Source: Komagataeibacter sp. FNDCF1 (lineage in GTDB: Bacteria > Pseudomonadota > Alphaproteobacteria > Acetobacterales > Acetobacteraceae). From it: 64,000 nucleotides of DNA. The stretch's first letter is position 1, and each line of letters opens with the position of its first letter. Of this stretch, positions 39,533-48,310 are shown piece by piece. The stretch spans positions 1,367,001 through 1,431,000 of the forward strand of contig NZ_JAIWOT010000001.1 in the NCBI RefSeq assembly GCF_021295335.1, given 5' to 3'. The notes beneath the pieces are model-generated. The model was not told where the DNA came from. It saw only the letters and a program-made list of their open reading frames with translations, and made no database searches. The position numbers and the translations under genes were made by a program.

Positions 39533-40006
39533 TTGCAGAAATTTCCGATGACAGGCCCCGGCCTGCAACGGCTTGAAGACGAACTGCGCAAGCTCAAGAG
39601 TGAAGAACGCCCCGCGATCATTCGCGCGATTGCCGAAGCGCGGAGCCATGGCGATCTTTCCGAAAACGCGGAATACCACGCGGCCCGTGAGCGCCAGTCC
39701 TTTACCGAAGGCCGCATCCAAGAACTGGAGGAGATCGTCTCCTCCGCCGAAGTCATCGACCCTGCCGCCCTCTCGGGCGATCAGGTGAAATTCGGCGCCC
39801 GCGTCAAGCTGGTGGATGAGGAGACCGACAAGGAAGCCTCCTACCAGATCGTTGGCGTGTACGAAGCCGACATCAAGCAGGGTCTGCTGTCCATTTCCTC
39901 ACCGCTGGCCAAGTCACTGATCGGCAAGAGCATTGGTGATACCGTGTCCGTACCCGCCCCCGGCGGTGACCGGACGTACGAAATCCTGGAAGTCACCTAC
40001 GGCTAG
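39533..40006 (+). CDS. greA: transcription elongation factor GreA
   Basis: Rescues backtracked RNA polymerase by stimulating transcript cleavage. The N-terminal coiled coil carries the two acidic tip residues in HGDLSENAEYHAARERQ. The C-terminal FKBP-like domain ends PAPGGDRTYEILEVTYG. The start is a TTG at 39533, giving MQKFPMTGPGL, which matches the conserved GreA N-terminus (MxxxPMT). The first ATG (39548) would cut off these residues. 157 aa. The 134 bp after carB hold no element I can name. Confidence 0.94.
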   Translation: MQKFPMTGPGLQRLEDELRKLKSEERPAIIRAIAEARSHGDLSENAEYHAARERQSFTEGRIQELEEIVSSAEVIDPAALSGDQVKFGARVKLVDEETDKEASYQIVGVYEADIKQGLLSISSPLAKSLIGKSIGDTVSVPAPGGDRTYEILEVTYG

Positions 40007-40017
40007 GCGCACCGATC

Positions 40018-41214
40018 GTGATCACGCTTGAAGACATCACCGCCGCCGCACAGCGGATAAAGGGGCGCGTGCTGCATACGCCAACCGTGCCCTGCCAGAC
40101 CCTCTCGCGCGCAACCGGGGCGGATATCGTGCTCAAGCTCGATAACCTGCAGGCCGTCGGTTCCTTCAAGGAACGCGGGGCGGCCAACAAGCTTGCCCTG
40201 CTGACCCCGCGTGAGCGTGAGCGCGGCGTGATTACCGTCTCGGCGGGCAATCATGCGCAGGGTGTCGCGCGCCATGCCGCCCTGCTGGGCATTGACGCGG
40301 TGATCGTCATGCCGCGCTTTACCCCCGCCGCCAAGGTCACGCGCACCGCCGCGTGGGGGGCGACCGTGGTGCTGGAAGGCGACAACTTCGCCGAGGCCAC
40401 GGCCCACGCCAACATGCTGTGCCAGCGCGAGGGCCGGGTGTTCGTCCACCCCTATGATGACCCCGAAGTCATGGCGGGCCAGGGTACCTTCGCGCTTGAA
40501 CTGTTCGAGGACGCCGGACCGCTTGACACCTTCGTGTGCCCCATTGGCGGCGGTGGCCTGCTTTCGGGCTGTGCCGTGGCTGGGCGTGCGCTCCAGCCGG
40601 ACATGGACATCATTGGCGTGCAGGTGGAGAATTTCTCCTCCCTGTCCGGCTTCCCCGGTGATGAGGTGATGCCGCCCGGGGGCGCCACCATTGCCGAAGG
40701 GATTGCGGTGCTCCAGATCGGGCGGCAGCCGCTGGAGGTCATCCGCGAACTGGTATCAGGCGTACTGGTGGTGCCCGAAAGCGCCATCGAGACCGCGATC
40801 ACCATGCTGGCGGAAGGGGCCAAGCAGGTCAGCGAGGGCGCGGGTGCCACGGCGCTGGCCGCCGTACTGACCTACCCCGAGCTGTTCCGGGGCAAACGGG
40901 TGGCGCTGCCGGTCACGGGGGGCAATATCGACAGCCGCATCCTGGCCAATACCCTGCTGCGCTCGCTGCTGCGTGACGGGCGGCTTCTGTGCCTGAAGAT
41001 GGAAATACCCGACCGGCCTGGCGTGTTGGCCGACATTTCACGCAAGATCGGCGATGCGGGCGGCAACATCATCGAAGTCTCGCACCAGCGCCTGTTTACC
41101 ACGCCCAGCGTGCAGGCCGCCGAGCTTGAGGTGATGATCGAGGCCCGCGACCCCGACCACGCCCGCGCACTGGAAGCGGAACTGGCCAAGACCTATATCG
41201 TGCGCCGCGCCTGA
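40018..41214 (+). CDS. ilvA: threonine ammonia-lyase with ACT domain
   Basis: PLP enzyme that deaminates threonine to 2-oxobutanoate, the first step to isoleucine. The PLP lysine is in VGSFKERGAANKL, the phosphate loop is IGGGGLLSG, and VSAGNHAQGVA is the substrate loop. A single C-terminal ACT domain (about 325-398) has DRPGVLADISRKIGDAGGNI. This is the roughly 400-aa catabolic-like form with ACT, widespread in alphaproteobacteria. Start codon is GTG at 40018, 11 bp after greA. A terminator follows. Confidence 0.9.
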   Translation: MITLEDITAAAQRIKGRVLHTPTVPCQTLSRATGADIVLKLDNLQAVGSFKERGAANKLALLTPRERERGVITVSAGNHAQGVARHAALLGIDAVIVMPRFTPAAKVTRTAAWGATVVLEGDNFAEATAHANMLCQREGRVFVHPYDDPEVMAGQGTFALELFEDAGPLDTFVCPIGGGGLLSGCAVAGRALQPDMDIIGVQVENFSSLSGFPGDEVMPPGGATIAEGIAVLQIGRQPLEVIRELVSGVLVVPESAIETAITMLAEGAKQVSEGAGATALAAVLTYPELFRGKRVALPVTGGNIDSRILANTLLRSLLRDGRLLCLKMEIPDRPGVLADISRKIGDAGGNIIEVSHQRLFTTPSVQAAELEVMIEARDPDHARALEAELAKTYIVRRA

Positions 41215-41221
41215 TTTTGTA

Positions 41222-41310
41222 AAAGAATAAAAGTTTCCGGGTGTCGCCTTTTTTCAAAAAGGCGGTGCTCCCTGAAGCTTTTTGAAAAAAGCTTCACCAG
41301 GAACTTCTTC
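41222..41310. repeat. intergenic palindromic repeat, two tandem hairpins with T/A cores
   Basis: Two palindromes lie 9 bp apart: CGCCTTTTTTCAAAAAGGCG (41245-41264, 9-bp arms) and GAAGCTTTTTGAAAAAAGC plus TTC (41274-41295, 10-bp arms). They are flanked by AAAGTTTCC on one side and GGAACTTCTTCC on the other. A similar single hairpin is at 48233-48259. I recall this type of element as frequent between genes in Komagataeibacter-like genomes, which I could not check here. Confidence 0.6.
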
Positions 41311-41322
41311 CAAAAAATGACG

Positions 41323-41364
41323 AACCTGCGGAGGCCGCATATCGCCGCCCCCGCAGGTTTTTTT
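41323..41364. terminator. bidirectional terminator between ilvA and upp
   Basis: AACCTGCGG (41323-41331) pairs with CCGCAGGTT (41351-41359), with further GGC/GCC pairing inside. On the plus strand it is followed by TTTTTATTT (ilvA side). On the minus strand it is followed, a few bases on, by ATTTTTTGG (upp side). It touches the upp stop codon. Confidence 0.8.
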
Positions 41365-42022
41365 ATTTCGTGCCGAACAGGCGGTCGCCCGCATCACCCA
41401 GGCCGGGGCGGATATAGCCATGTTCGTCCAGCCCCCGGTCAATCGCGCAGGTGACGATCCGTACATCGGGATGGGCCCGGCGCAGGCAGGCGACCCCTTC
41501 CGGTGCCGCCAGCAGGCAGACGAACACCAGCCGCGTGCAGCCCGCCTGCTTCAGCCGGTCGATGGCGGCCGCAGCGCTGTGGCCGGTCGCCAGCATGGGG
41601 TCCACCACCAGACAGATGCGGCTGCCCACATCATCGGGCAGTTTCAGGTAATATTCGACCGGCTCCAGCGTCTCGGGGTCACGATACAGCCCGACATGGC
41701 CGACACGGGCGGAGGGCACAAGGTCAAGCAGCCCGTCCAGAATGCCATTCCCCGCGCGCAGGATGGAAATCAGGCACAGTTTCTTGCCCGCCAGCCGCCA
41801 GGCCTGCATGGGTTCAAGCGGGGTTTCGATCTCCACCGGCTCAAGCGGCAGGTCGCGCATGGCTTCGTAGCCCAGCAGCAGGCTGAGTTCACGCGCCAGA
41901 TGGCGGAAGGCTGCCGTCGGGGTCCCGCGCGCGCGCATCAGGGTCAGCTTGTGCTGGACCAGCGGGTGGCTGACAACACAGACTCCATCATCATGCGGGG
42001 CGGCAGGCTTGGTCATGTTCAT
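41363..42022 (-). CDS. upp: uracil phosphoribosyltransferase
   Basis: Salvages uracil to UMP with PRPP. The PRPP-binding loop is [18 protein letters not shown]. The family stretch [19 protein letters not shown] (normally ILRAGxGMxxG) and the C-terminal [13 protein letters not shown] are present. 219 aa with a slightly long N-terminus; an ATG at 42016 is an equally possible start. Convergent with ilvA, sharing a terminator. Confidence 0.94.
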   Translation of the reverse strand: MNMTKPAAPHDDGVCVVSHPLVQHKLTLMRARGTPTAAFRHLARELSLLLGYEAMRDLPLEPVEIETPLEPMQAWRLAGKKLCLISILRAGNGILDGLLDLVPSARVGHVGLYRDPETLEPVEYYLKLPDDVGSRICLVVDPMLATGHSAAAAIDRLKQAGCTRLVFVCLLAAPEGVACLRRAHPDVRIVTCAIDRGLDEHGYIRPGLGDAGDRLFGTK

Positions 42023-42048
42023 TCCTTCGGGGTCGTCCGGTTAGCCTG

Positions 42049-42450
42049 TCAGCTTGCGCCATCACGCGGGATGAAAGTCAATGCCAGCCCGTTCATGCAG
42101 TAGCGCAGGCCGGTGGGCGGCGGCCCGTCGGGAAAGACATGGCCAAGATGGCCGTTGCAGTGCGCGCAGTGCACCTCCGTCCGGGTCATGCCGTGGCTGG
42201 TATCGGTCGTGGTGCCGATGGCTCCGGGAATGGCATCGTAAAACGAGGGCCAGCCGCTGCCGCTCTCGTATTTCGTGCCGGAGTAAAACAGCGGTGTGCC
42301 ACAACCCGCGCAACGATATTCACCGGCCCGCTTTTCACTGTTCAGCGGGCTGGAACCCGGGCGTTCGGTCCCGTGTTCGCGCAGGATGCGAAGCTGTTCG
42401 GGGCTCAGGCAGCCGCACTGGCCTTCCCCCTTTTGTGCTGGATCGGACAT
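42049..42450 (-). CDS. msrB: peptide-methionine (R)-S-oxide reductase
   Basis: Repairs oxidised methionine (R-sulfoxide) in proteins. Zinc-binding CxxC pairs are in [10 protein letters not shown] and [14 protein letters not shown]. The catalytic cysteine is in [13 protein letters not shown]. 133 aa, a free-standing cytosolic MsrB with no signal peptide. It lies 26 bp upstream of upp on the same strand and divergent from gpmI. Confidence 0.95.
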   Translation of the reverse strand: MSDPAQKGEGQCGCLSPEQLRILREHGTERPGSSPLNSEKRAGEYRCAGCGTPLFYSGTKYESGSGWPSFYDAIPGAIGTTTDTSHGMTRTEVHCAHCNGHLGHVFPDGPPPTGLRYCMNGLALTFIPRDGAS

Positions 42451-42541
42451 GGCGGTTTCCTTCCTTTGTCAGACGGGCATTTCACGCGCGGCCCTTTTAG
42501 GGCATCATGGCACACAAAATAAAACAGGGAGACAATACCCA

Positions 42542-44095
42542 ATGAACGACCAGGTTGCAGTAAACAGATCCCCCCGCCCCGTCATGCTTGTGGTGCTTGA
42601 CGGGTTTGGCTGGCGCGAAGACCCGGCGGACAACGCCGTCAGGTCCGCCCGTACCCCCGCATTCGATGCGCTGTGGCAGGCGGGGCCGCGCGCCTTCCTC
42701 AAGACCTGTGGGGAGGATGTGGGCCTGCCGCAAGGGCAGATGGGCAATTCGGAGGTCGGTCACCTCAATATCGGCGCGGGCCGGGTGGTGATGCAGGAAC
42801 TGCCACGCATTTCCACCGCGCTGGCCGACGGGTCGGTGGCAAGGGGCGCGGTCATGCGCGATTTCATTGCCGCGCTGAAAAAAAGCGGCGGGACCTGCCA
42901 CCTGATGGGCCTCGTCTCCCCCGGTGGCGTCCATGCCCATCAGGACCATGCCGCGGCCCTTGCCCGCATCGTGCATGAGGCGGGCGTGCCCGTGACCTTC
43001 CATATCTTTACCGATGGACGCGACACCGCGCCGCAGTCGGGGCATGACTATGTCCGCACCCTGCTGGCCAGCCTGCCCGCCGGCGTGAAGATCGGCACCG
43101 TATCTGGCCGCTACTACGCCATGGACCGTGACCGCCGGTGGGACCGGGTGGAAAAGACCTACAACGCCATCGTGGCCGGACAGGGGGAAAAGGCCGGGGA
43201 CGCGCTGGAGGTGCTGGACCGCGCCTATGCGGCGGGCACGACGGATGAATTTGTCGTGCCCACCGTGATCGGGGATTATGGTGGCATGCGCGACGGGGAT
43301 GGGGTGCTGAGCTTCAATTTCCGCGCCGACCGCATCCGCCAGTTGCTTGATGCGCTGCTGGAGCCGGATTTCGAAGACTTCCACCGATCGAAACTGGTCA
43401 ATACCGCGGGTGTCGTGGGCATGACGCGCTACAGCGACCGGCTTGCGGAACGGATCACCGTGCTGTTTCCGCCGCAGGAACTGCATGACCTGCTGGGCGA
43501 TGTCGTGTCCGGTGCCGGACTGAAGCAGATCCGCATGGCGGAGACCGAGAAATATCCCCACGTCACCTACTTCCTCAACGGCGGGCGCGAACGCCAGTTG
43601 CCCGGCGAGGACCGGGTCATGGTCCCCTCCCCCAAGGTTGCGACCTATGACCTGCAGCCCGAGATGTCCGCCCCGGAACTGACAGACCGCGCGGTGGAAG
43701 CCATCGACAGCGGTAAATACGACCTGATCGTACTGAACTTCGCCAATGCCGACATGGTGGGCCATACCGGCGTGCTGTCCGCCGCAATCAGGGCGGTCGA
43801 GGCCGTGGATACCGGGCTGGGCCGGATCGTGGAAGCCATTCACCGCGCGGGCGGCGCCCTGCTGGTCACCGCCGACCACGGCAATGCGGAAACCATGTTC
43901 GACCCCGAGACCAATGGCCCGCACACCGCCCATACGCTTAACGTGGTGCCCGTGGTGCTGACCGGTGTTGCGGGGGGCCACCTGCATGATGGCAGGCTGG
44001 CCGACCTGGCGCCCACGCTGCTCCAGCTTATGGGGCTGCCGCAGCCTGCCGCGATGACGGGCCATTCCCTGCTGGATGGGTCCACGCCATCCTGA
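42542..44095 (+). CDS. gpmI: cofactor-independent phosphoglycerate mutase
   Basis: Interconverts 3- and 2-phosphoglycerate using two manganese ions. The alkaline-phosphatase-like metal motif LVVLDGFGWRED is near the N-terminus. The phosphoserine nucleophile is S70 in QGQMGNSEVGHL. Later metal ligands are in NFANADMVGHTG and TADHGNAE. 517 aa from ATG 42542; the frame extends upstream without family residues. First of gpmI-envC-ctpA-rppH. Confidence 0.95.
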   Translation: MNDQVAVNRSPRPVMLVVLDGFGWREDPADNAVRSARTPAFDALWQAGPRAFLKTCGEDVGLPQGQMGNSEVGHLNIGAGRVVMQELPRISTALADGSVARGAVMRDFIAALKKSGGTCHLMGLVSPGGVHAHQDHAAALARIVHEAGVPVTFHIFTDGRDTAPQSGHDYVRTLLASLPAGVKIGTVSGRYYAMDRDRRWDRVEKTYNAIVAGQGEKAGDALEVLDRAYAAGTTDEFVVPTVIGDYGGMRDGDGVLSFNFRADRIRQLLDALLEPDFEDFHRSKLVNTAGVVGMTRYSDRLAERITVLFPPQELHDLLGDVVSGAGLKQIRMAETEKYPHVTYFLNGGRERQLPGEDRVMVPSPKVATYDLQPEMSAPELTDRAVEAIDSGKYDLIVLNFANADMVGHTGVLSAAIRAVEAVDTGLGRIVEAIHRAGGALLVTADHGNAETMFDPETNGPHTAHTLNVVPVVLTGVAGGHLHDGRLADLAPTLLQLMGLPQPAAMTGHSLLDGSTPS

Positions 44096-44133
44096 TACCA
44101 GGCCTGATCCCGTTCCCCCGCTGGCTGGGCCAT

Positions 44134-45456
44134 GTGGCCCGCGGGAGCGTCCTTGCATGCTGCATGCTGGCGGTCCCGGCGCGGGGGGCCGCACCCGGTC
44201 ACGCCAGCCACGCCACGACCACGCATGCGGCCCGTGCCGGCACGCATGCCCCCACCGCCAGCGAACAGCAGATCCGCCAGCAGATTGAGGCCGCCCGCAT
44301 CGCGCGCGAAAGCCTGCTGGCGCGCCAGCAGCAGCAGGCCCATGACCTGGAGGACCGACGCCGCGCGGAGCAGGCCGCGCGCGAACAGGCCGAGGCCGAT
44401 GCCAGAAAGGCCGCCAGCCTGTCCGCCGCCACGGTCGATGCCACGGCACGCCTGCAACGGACCGAACAGCAGGCGGCCGATCTGGACAGCCGCATTGCCG
44501 ACCTGCATACCGAGCAGGCGACACTCCAGCAGCAGCTTGCACGCGAGACGGCACGCCTTTCCCCGCTGCTCCCTTTGGCTGAACGGCTTTCGCTTTACCC
44601 GGCCGATACCCTGCTGGCCGTGCCCCTGCCCGCGGATCGCGCCGTGACCGGCCTGCTGGTCGTGCGCGGCATGATGGCCGATATCGCCCGCCAGGCCCGC
44701 GCCATCCATGACCGCCGCGCCCGCCTGGCCCAGCTTGATGATGAACTGGCCCAGCAGCAGCAGCAGATGCACCATGTGGTAAGCGAGCGCGAAACCCAGC
44801 GCGATGCCGTCAACCGTGCCGCCCATGCGGCCCTGGAGGCGCAGGAGCGCTCCAATGCCGCAGCCCAGAGCGCGACACAGGCGGTAGCGGAGGCGGCCCG
44901 CCGTGCCTCAAGCGTGCAGGATGCCATCGCCCGTATCGAGGAGACGGAACAGCAGGCGGAAAAGAACCTGGAACAGGCGGCCCGCGCGGCCGAGCGCGCG
45001 CATGACATGCAGGCCGCCACCGCCGCGCGACAGAAGGCGCATGAAATGGAGACCGGCGCCGGACCCGGCATTACCCCCGCCACCGCCAGCAGCGCCGGTG
45101 CCCCGGTTGCGGGCAGCGTACTGACCGCATGGGGCAAGAACACGGAAAGCGGCCCCGCCTCCGGCATCACCTATGCCCCGCCTTCCCGCGCGACGGTGCG
45201 CGCGCCGTGCACGGGGCGGATTGATTTTGCCGGTCCGTTCCGCACATACGGGCAGATGCTGATCCTTGACTGTGGCAAGCATTACCGTTTCGTACTGGCG
45301 GGAATGGGTGAGATCACAGTGGCGGCGGGCCAGCAGGTCAGCCATGGCGCGGCAGTCGGGCAGATGCCGCAATGGAGCGGCGGCGACAGCAGGCCCACCC
45401 TGTTCGTGCAGCTGCGCCACGGGGGCAGCACCGTCAATCCGGCCCCATATCTGTAA
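44134..45456 (+). CDS. EnvC-like M23 family protein, degenerate LytM domain
   Basis: Periplasmic coiled-coil protein resembling EnvC, which activates amidases at the division site. A weak signal sequence is followed by a long Ala/Gln/Glu-rich coiled coil (about 40-310). The C-terminal LytM-like domain (about 325-440) has VRAPCTGRIDFAGPFRTYGQ and FVQLRHGGSTVNPAPYL. The zinc ligands HxxxD and HxH of active M23 peptidases are replaced, so it is probably a regulator and not an enzyme. Start GTG 44134, 38 bp after gpmI; the frame is open further upstream. 440 aa. Confidence 0.82.
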   Translation: MARGSVLACCMLAVPARGAAPGHASHATTTHAARAGTHAPTASEQQIRQQIEAARIARESLLARQQQQAHDLEDRRRAEQAAREQAEADARKAASLSAATVDATARLQRTEQQAADLDSRIADLHTEQATLQQQLARETARLSPLLPLAERLSLYPADTLLAVPLPADRAVTGLLVVRGMMADIARQARAIHDRRARLAQLDDELAQQQQQMHHVVSERETQRDAVNRAAHAALEAQERSNAAAQSATQAVAEAARRASSVQDAIARIEETEQQAEKNLEQAARAAERAHDMQAATAARQKAHEMETGAGPGITPATASSAGAPVAGSVLTAWGKNTESGPASGITYAPPSRATVRAPCTGRIDFAGPFRTYGQMLILDCGKHYRFVLAGMGEITVAAGQQVSHGAAVGQMPQWSGGDSRPTLFVQLRHGGSTVNPAPYL

Positions 45457-45604
45457 TGTCGGCGCGAGACGGTTTTATCCGCGGGCAAGTTCAGTATATG
45501 CTGCCCACCCGTGACGGATGGGCAAGATCACGTTACAACGCAACGCGCAGAGTACATGCAGGCCAGCCGGACCATGGCGGCGGCCATCCAGGAGACAACG
45601 ACGC

Positions 45605-47215
45605 ATGAAGTTCCGTAATGGCCTGCTGATCGGTTGCGCCTTTGTGGCAGGAATCGTGGTGGCCCCGCAGGTTGCCTATTATTCAGTCAGCCGCTGGGCC
45701 AGCCTGGCCCCCATGGCCCATGCGGCGGATACCGTCTCCAAGGATGACAATTCCCCCCACGAGATCGAACAGCTCATGTTCCTGTTCGGTTATGTGCTGG
45801 AAAAGGTGAAGGCCAATTATGTCGAGCCGGTCTCGACCCGTGACCTGATCACCAACTCCCTCAACGGCATGCTCAGCGGGCTGGACCCGCACAGTTCCTA
45901 CATGACGGAAAAGCAGTTCTCCGACCTGCAGGTCCAGACCAAGGGTTCCTTTGGCGGGCTGGGGCTGGAGGTGCAGGGTGAGGACGGGCACGTGCGCGTG
46001 GTCTCCCCCATCGATGACACGCCGGCCGCCCGCGCCGGCATCAAGCCCGGTGACTTCATTGTCGCCATCGATGGCAAGAACATCGATGGCCAGGCACTGG
46101 ACCAGGTCGTGACCCAGATGCGCGGCAAGCCCGATACCCGCATCACGCTCACGCTGATCCGTGAAAAGACGCCCAAGCCCATTACCGTCACGCTGACACG
46201 CGCGATCATTCCGCTGCTGGTCATCAAATCCGCGCTGTATGACACCGTGGGCTACATCCGGATTGCCCAGTTCAACGAGGAAACCCAGTCCGGCCTGCTG
46301 GCGGCGTACAAGAAACTGCAGGCCCAGACGCATAACAAGATGGCGGGGCTGATCATTGACCTGCGCTCCGACCCCGGCGGGCTGCTGACGCAGGCGATTG
46401 ATGTCGGTTCCGACTTCATCCGCAGCGGAGAGATCGTCTCCACCCGTGCGCGCCACCCGCAGGACAGCCAGCGCTGGGATGCCCATAACACCGACATCAC
46501 CGGCGGGCTGCCCATTGTCGTGCTGATCAATGGCGGCTCGGCCTCCGCATCCGAGATCGTGGCCGGTGCGCTGCAGGACCACCAGCGCGCCGTGCTTCTG
46601 GGCGAGAAGACATTCGGCAAGGGGTCGGTGCAGACCATCCTGCCCATTCCGGGTGAAGGGGCGATCCGCCTGACCACGGCGCGTTACTACACGCCGTCCG
46701 GCCGGTCCATCCAGGGGCTGGGCATCATGCCCGACATCCCCGTGCGTGAAGCGCATGACGATGCGGGCTACAGCATTCATGAAGCCGACCTGGCCCACAT
46801 CATCAAGAACCGTGGCGGCAATACCGCCCAGCCCCCGTCCCGCACGGACCTGCCTGCCATTGCCAAATCCATCCCGGCCCAGCCGCCCGCCAACTGGCCT
46901 GCCTTCGACCCGGCCAAGCCCACCACGGACTTCCAGCTGCAGGAAGGGCTGAGGGTCGTGCGCGCCATGGCGGGCCTTCCGGTGCCGGCGGAACCCCCGA
47001 TCCATGATGACAGGACACAGGCAACCCCCGTGCCCGGCGCATCCACCCCCCCGAAAGCGGCGGCCCCGGCGGCTCCGTCCACCACGTCGCCTGCCGCCCC
47101 GGCCCCAGGCACGCCTGCAACGCCCGCCACCCCGGCACCGGCGGAGAAGGAAGCGCCACCAGCCCCCCTTCCCCCTGCCGCAAAGCCCGCACCCACGACG
47201 CCCACCCATCCCTGA
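45605..47215 (+). CDS. ctpA: carboxy-terminal processing protease (S41)
   Basis: Periplasmic tail-specific protease. The N-terminal signal/anchor (about 5-40) is followed by a PDZ domain (about 100-185) with GSFGGLGLEV and the peptidase core. The Ser-Lys dyad is in NGGSASASEIVAGAL and LLGEKTFGKGSVQT. A long Pro/Ala-rich C-terminal tail (about 475-536) is unusual in its richness. 536 aa from ATG 45605 with AGGAGA upstream. It follows the EnvC-like gene by 148 bp. In other bacteria CtpA proteases trim cell-wall hydrolases and their partners, which fits this context. Confidence 0.92.
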   Translation: MKFRNGLLIGCAFVAGIVVAPQVAYYSVSRWASLAPMAHAADTVSKDDNSPHEIEQLMFLFGYVLEKVKANYVEPVSTRDLITNSLNGMLSGLDPHSSYMTEKQFSDLQVQTKGSFGGLGLEVQGEDGHVRVVSPIDDTPAARAGIKPGDFIVAIDGKNIDGQALDQVVTQMRGKPDTRITLTLIREKTPKPITVTLTRAIIPLLVIKSALYDTVGYIRIAQFNEETQSGLLAAYKKLQAQTHNKMAGLIIDLRSDPGGLLTQAIDVGSDFIRSGEIVSTRARHPQDSQRWDAHNTDITGGLPIVVLINGGSASASEIVAGALQDHQRAVLLGEKTFGKGSVQTILPIPGEGAIRLTTARYYTPSGRSIQGLGIMPDIPVREAHDDAGYSIHEADLAHIIKNRGGNTAQPPSRTDLPAIAKSIPAQPPANWPAFDPAKPTTDFQLQEGLRVVRAMAGLPVPAEPPIHDDRTQATPVPGASTPPKAAAPAAPSTTSPAAPAPGTPATPATPAPAEKEAPPAPLPPAAKPAPTTPTHP

Positions 47216-47235
47216 CCGTGCCGGAAGCCCACGCC

Positions 47236-47739
47236 ATGACCGATCCGACCGACCTGCCCTACCGCCCGAATGTCGGCGCGGTCGTGTTCAACCGCAAGGG
47301 AGAGGTGCTGGTCGCGCGCCGGACCGACATGCCCGGTGCGGGTGGCCCGCCGGATCAGGGTGTGTGGCAGTGCCCGCAGGGCGGCATTGATGCGGGGGAA
47401 ACGCCGGAAGTGGCCGTGCTGCGCGAACTGCATGAGGAAATCGGTACCCGTGCTGCCAGAATCATGGCCACCTACCCCGAGTGGCTCAGTTACGACCTGC
47501 CCGCGCATCTGATCGGCAAGGCGCTGGGTGGCCGTTATCGTGGCCAGACGCAGCGCTGGTTCGCCCTGCGCTATACGGGGGAGGACCGTGACATCCGGCT
47601 TGACACGCATCTGCCCGCCGAATTCGATTTATGGAAATGGGTACCGCTGGCACGGCTGCCGCTGCTCAATGTCGGCATAAAAAAGGAAATCTATACCCGG
47701 CTGGCCGCGTATTTCGCCCCTTACGCCACTGCTGCCTGA
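47236..47739 (+). CDS. rppH: RNA pyrophosphohydrolase (Nudix)
   Basis: Removes pyrophosphate from the 5' end of mRNAs and starts decay; also acts on dinucleoside polyphosphates. The N-terminus YRPNVGAVVFNRKGEVLVARR and the Nudix box GGIDAGETPEVAVLRELHEE, followed by IG, are those of RppH/NudH. WLSYDLP and FDLWKWVPL complete the family pattern. 167 aa from ATG 47236; a GTG at 47218 would add six residues. Convergent with, and overlapping by 19 bp, the next Nudix gene. Confidence 0.92.
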   Translation: MTDPTDLPYRPNVGAVVFNRKGEVLVARRTDMPGAGGPPDQGVWQCPQGGIDAGETPEVAVLRELHEEIGTRAARIMATYPEWLSYDLPAHLIGKALGGRYRGQTQRWFALRYTGEDRDIRLDTHLPAEFDLWKWVPLARLPLLNVGIKKEIYTRLAAYFAPYATAA

Positions 47740-48140
47740 GGCATGAGCCCCGCCCGCACAAGGGCTGCCAGCACCTGGCCACGCAGCAGCGGGGCAAGCG
47801 GCAGGGCCGCCAGATCGGGCGCCCCGGCCCAGCGCAGTTCGGCAATTTCGGCAGCGGCACGCGGAGTGCCATCCAGCCGTGCGGGCCATATGCGGGCGTG
47901 CACGCTGTAACCCTGCTCGTTGGCCGCCGCATCCATGAACGTACCGGACAGTTCGCTCCCCGGTATCAGGCCACAGCCCAGTTCCTCCCGAATCTCGCGA
48001 TGCAGGGCATCAAGCGGGGTCTCGACCGGTTCCGGCTTGCCGCCAGGCAGCATGAAGGCCGTGGTCCCGCGCTTTCGGACCACAAGCAGCCGCCCGCCCT
48101 CGATCACCGCTGCACATACGACCCTGATCACATCCGTCAT
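47721..48140 (-). CDS. Nudix hydrolase
   Basis: Small Nudix protein (139 aa). The box is complete: GGKPEPVETPLDALHREIRE followed by ELG. The N-terminus VIRVVCAAVIEGGRLLVVRKRG resembles MutT-like house-cleaning enzymes. The substrate cannot be told. It is convergent with rppH, with the last 19 bp shared. Its start at 48140 (MTDVIRVV) is preferred over ATG 48179. Confidence 0.85.
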   Translation of the reverse strand: MTDVIRVVCAAVIEGGRLLVVRKRGTTAFMLPGGKPEPVETPLDALHREIREELGCGLIPGSELSGTFMDAAANEQGYSVHARIWPARLDGTPRAAAEIAELRWAGAPDLAALPLAPLLRGQVLAALVRAGLMPQAAVA

Positions 48141-48232
48141 ATCGTCCTGCCCTGAAAACCATTCCGGAAAACATGCCATACATCATGGCGGGGAGGACTG
48201 TGATCAGGCTTTTTTTCTGGCAGATTGGGGAA

Positions 48233-48259
48233 CGCCACCTTTTTTGAAAAAAGGTGGCG
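48233..48259. repeat. palindrome with T6/A6 core after emrB
   Basis: CGCCACCTTTTTT-G-AAAAAAGGTGGCG is a perfect 13-bp inverted repeat. It is followed by CTTGAAAACTTCTGTCACT, like the flank of the repeat at 41222. It lies between the 3' end of emrB and the start of the Nudix gene and may end emrAB transcripts. Confidence 0.6.
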
Positions 48260-48310
48260 CTTGAAAACTTCTGTCACTTATCGACCCGGGGCCATGAATG
48301 AAGCCGCCGC

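Noticed and set aside
42497-44554. Open frame of 685 codons on the minus strand opposite gpmI
   Set aside because: It is a shadow of gpmI and the EnvC-like gene; both real genes have clear motifs and ribosome binding sites, and this frame has neither.
41222-48259. CRISPR array from the repeated hairpins
   Set aside because: The copies are self-palindromic, 7 kb apart and not separated by spacers of constant length.
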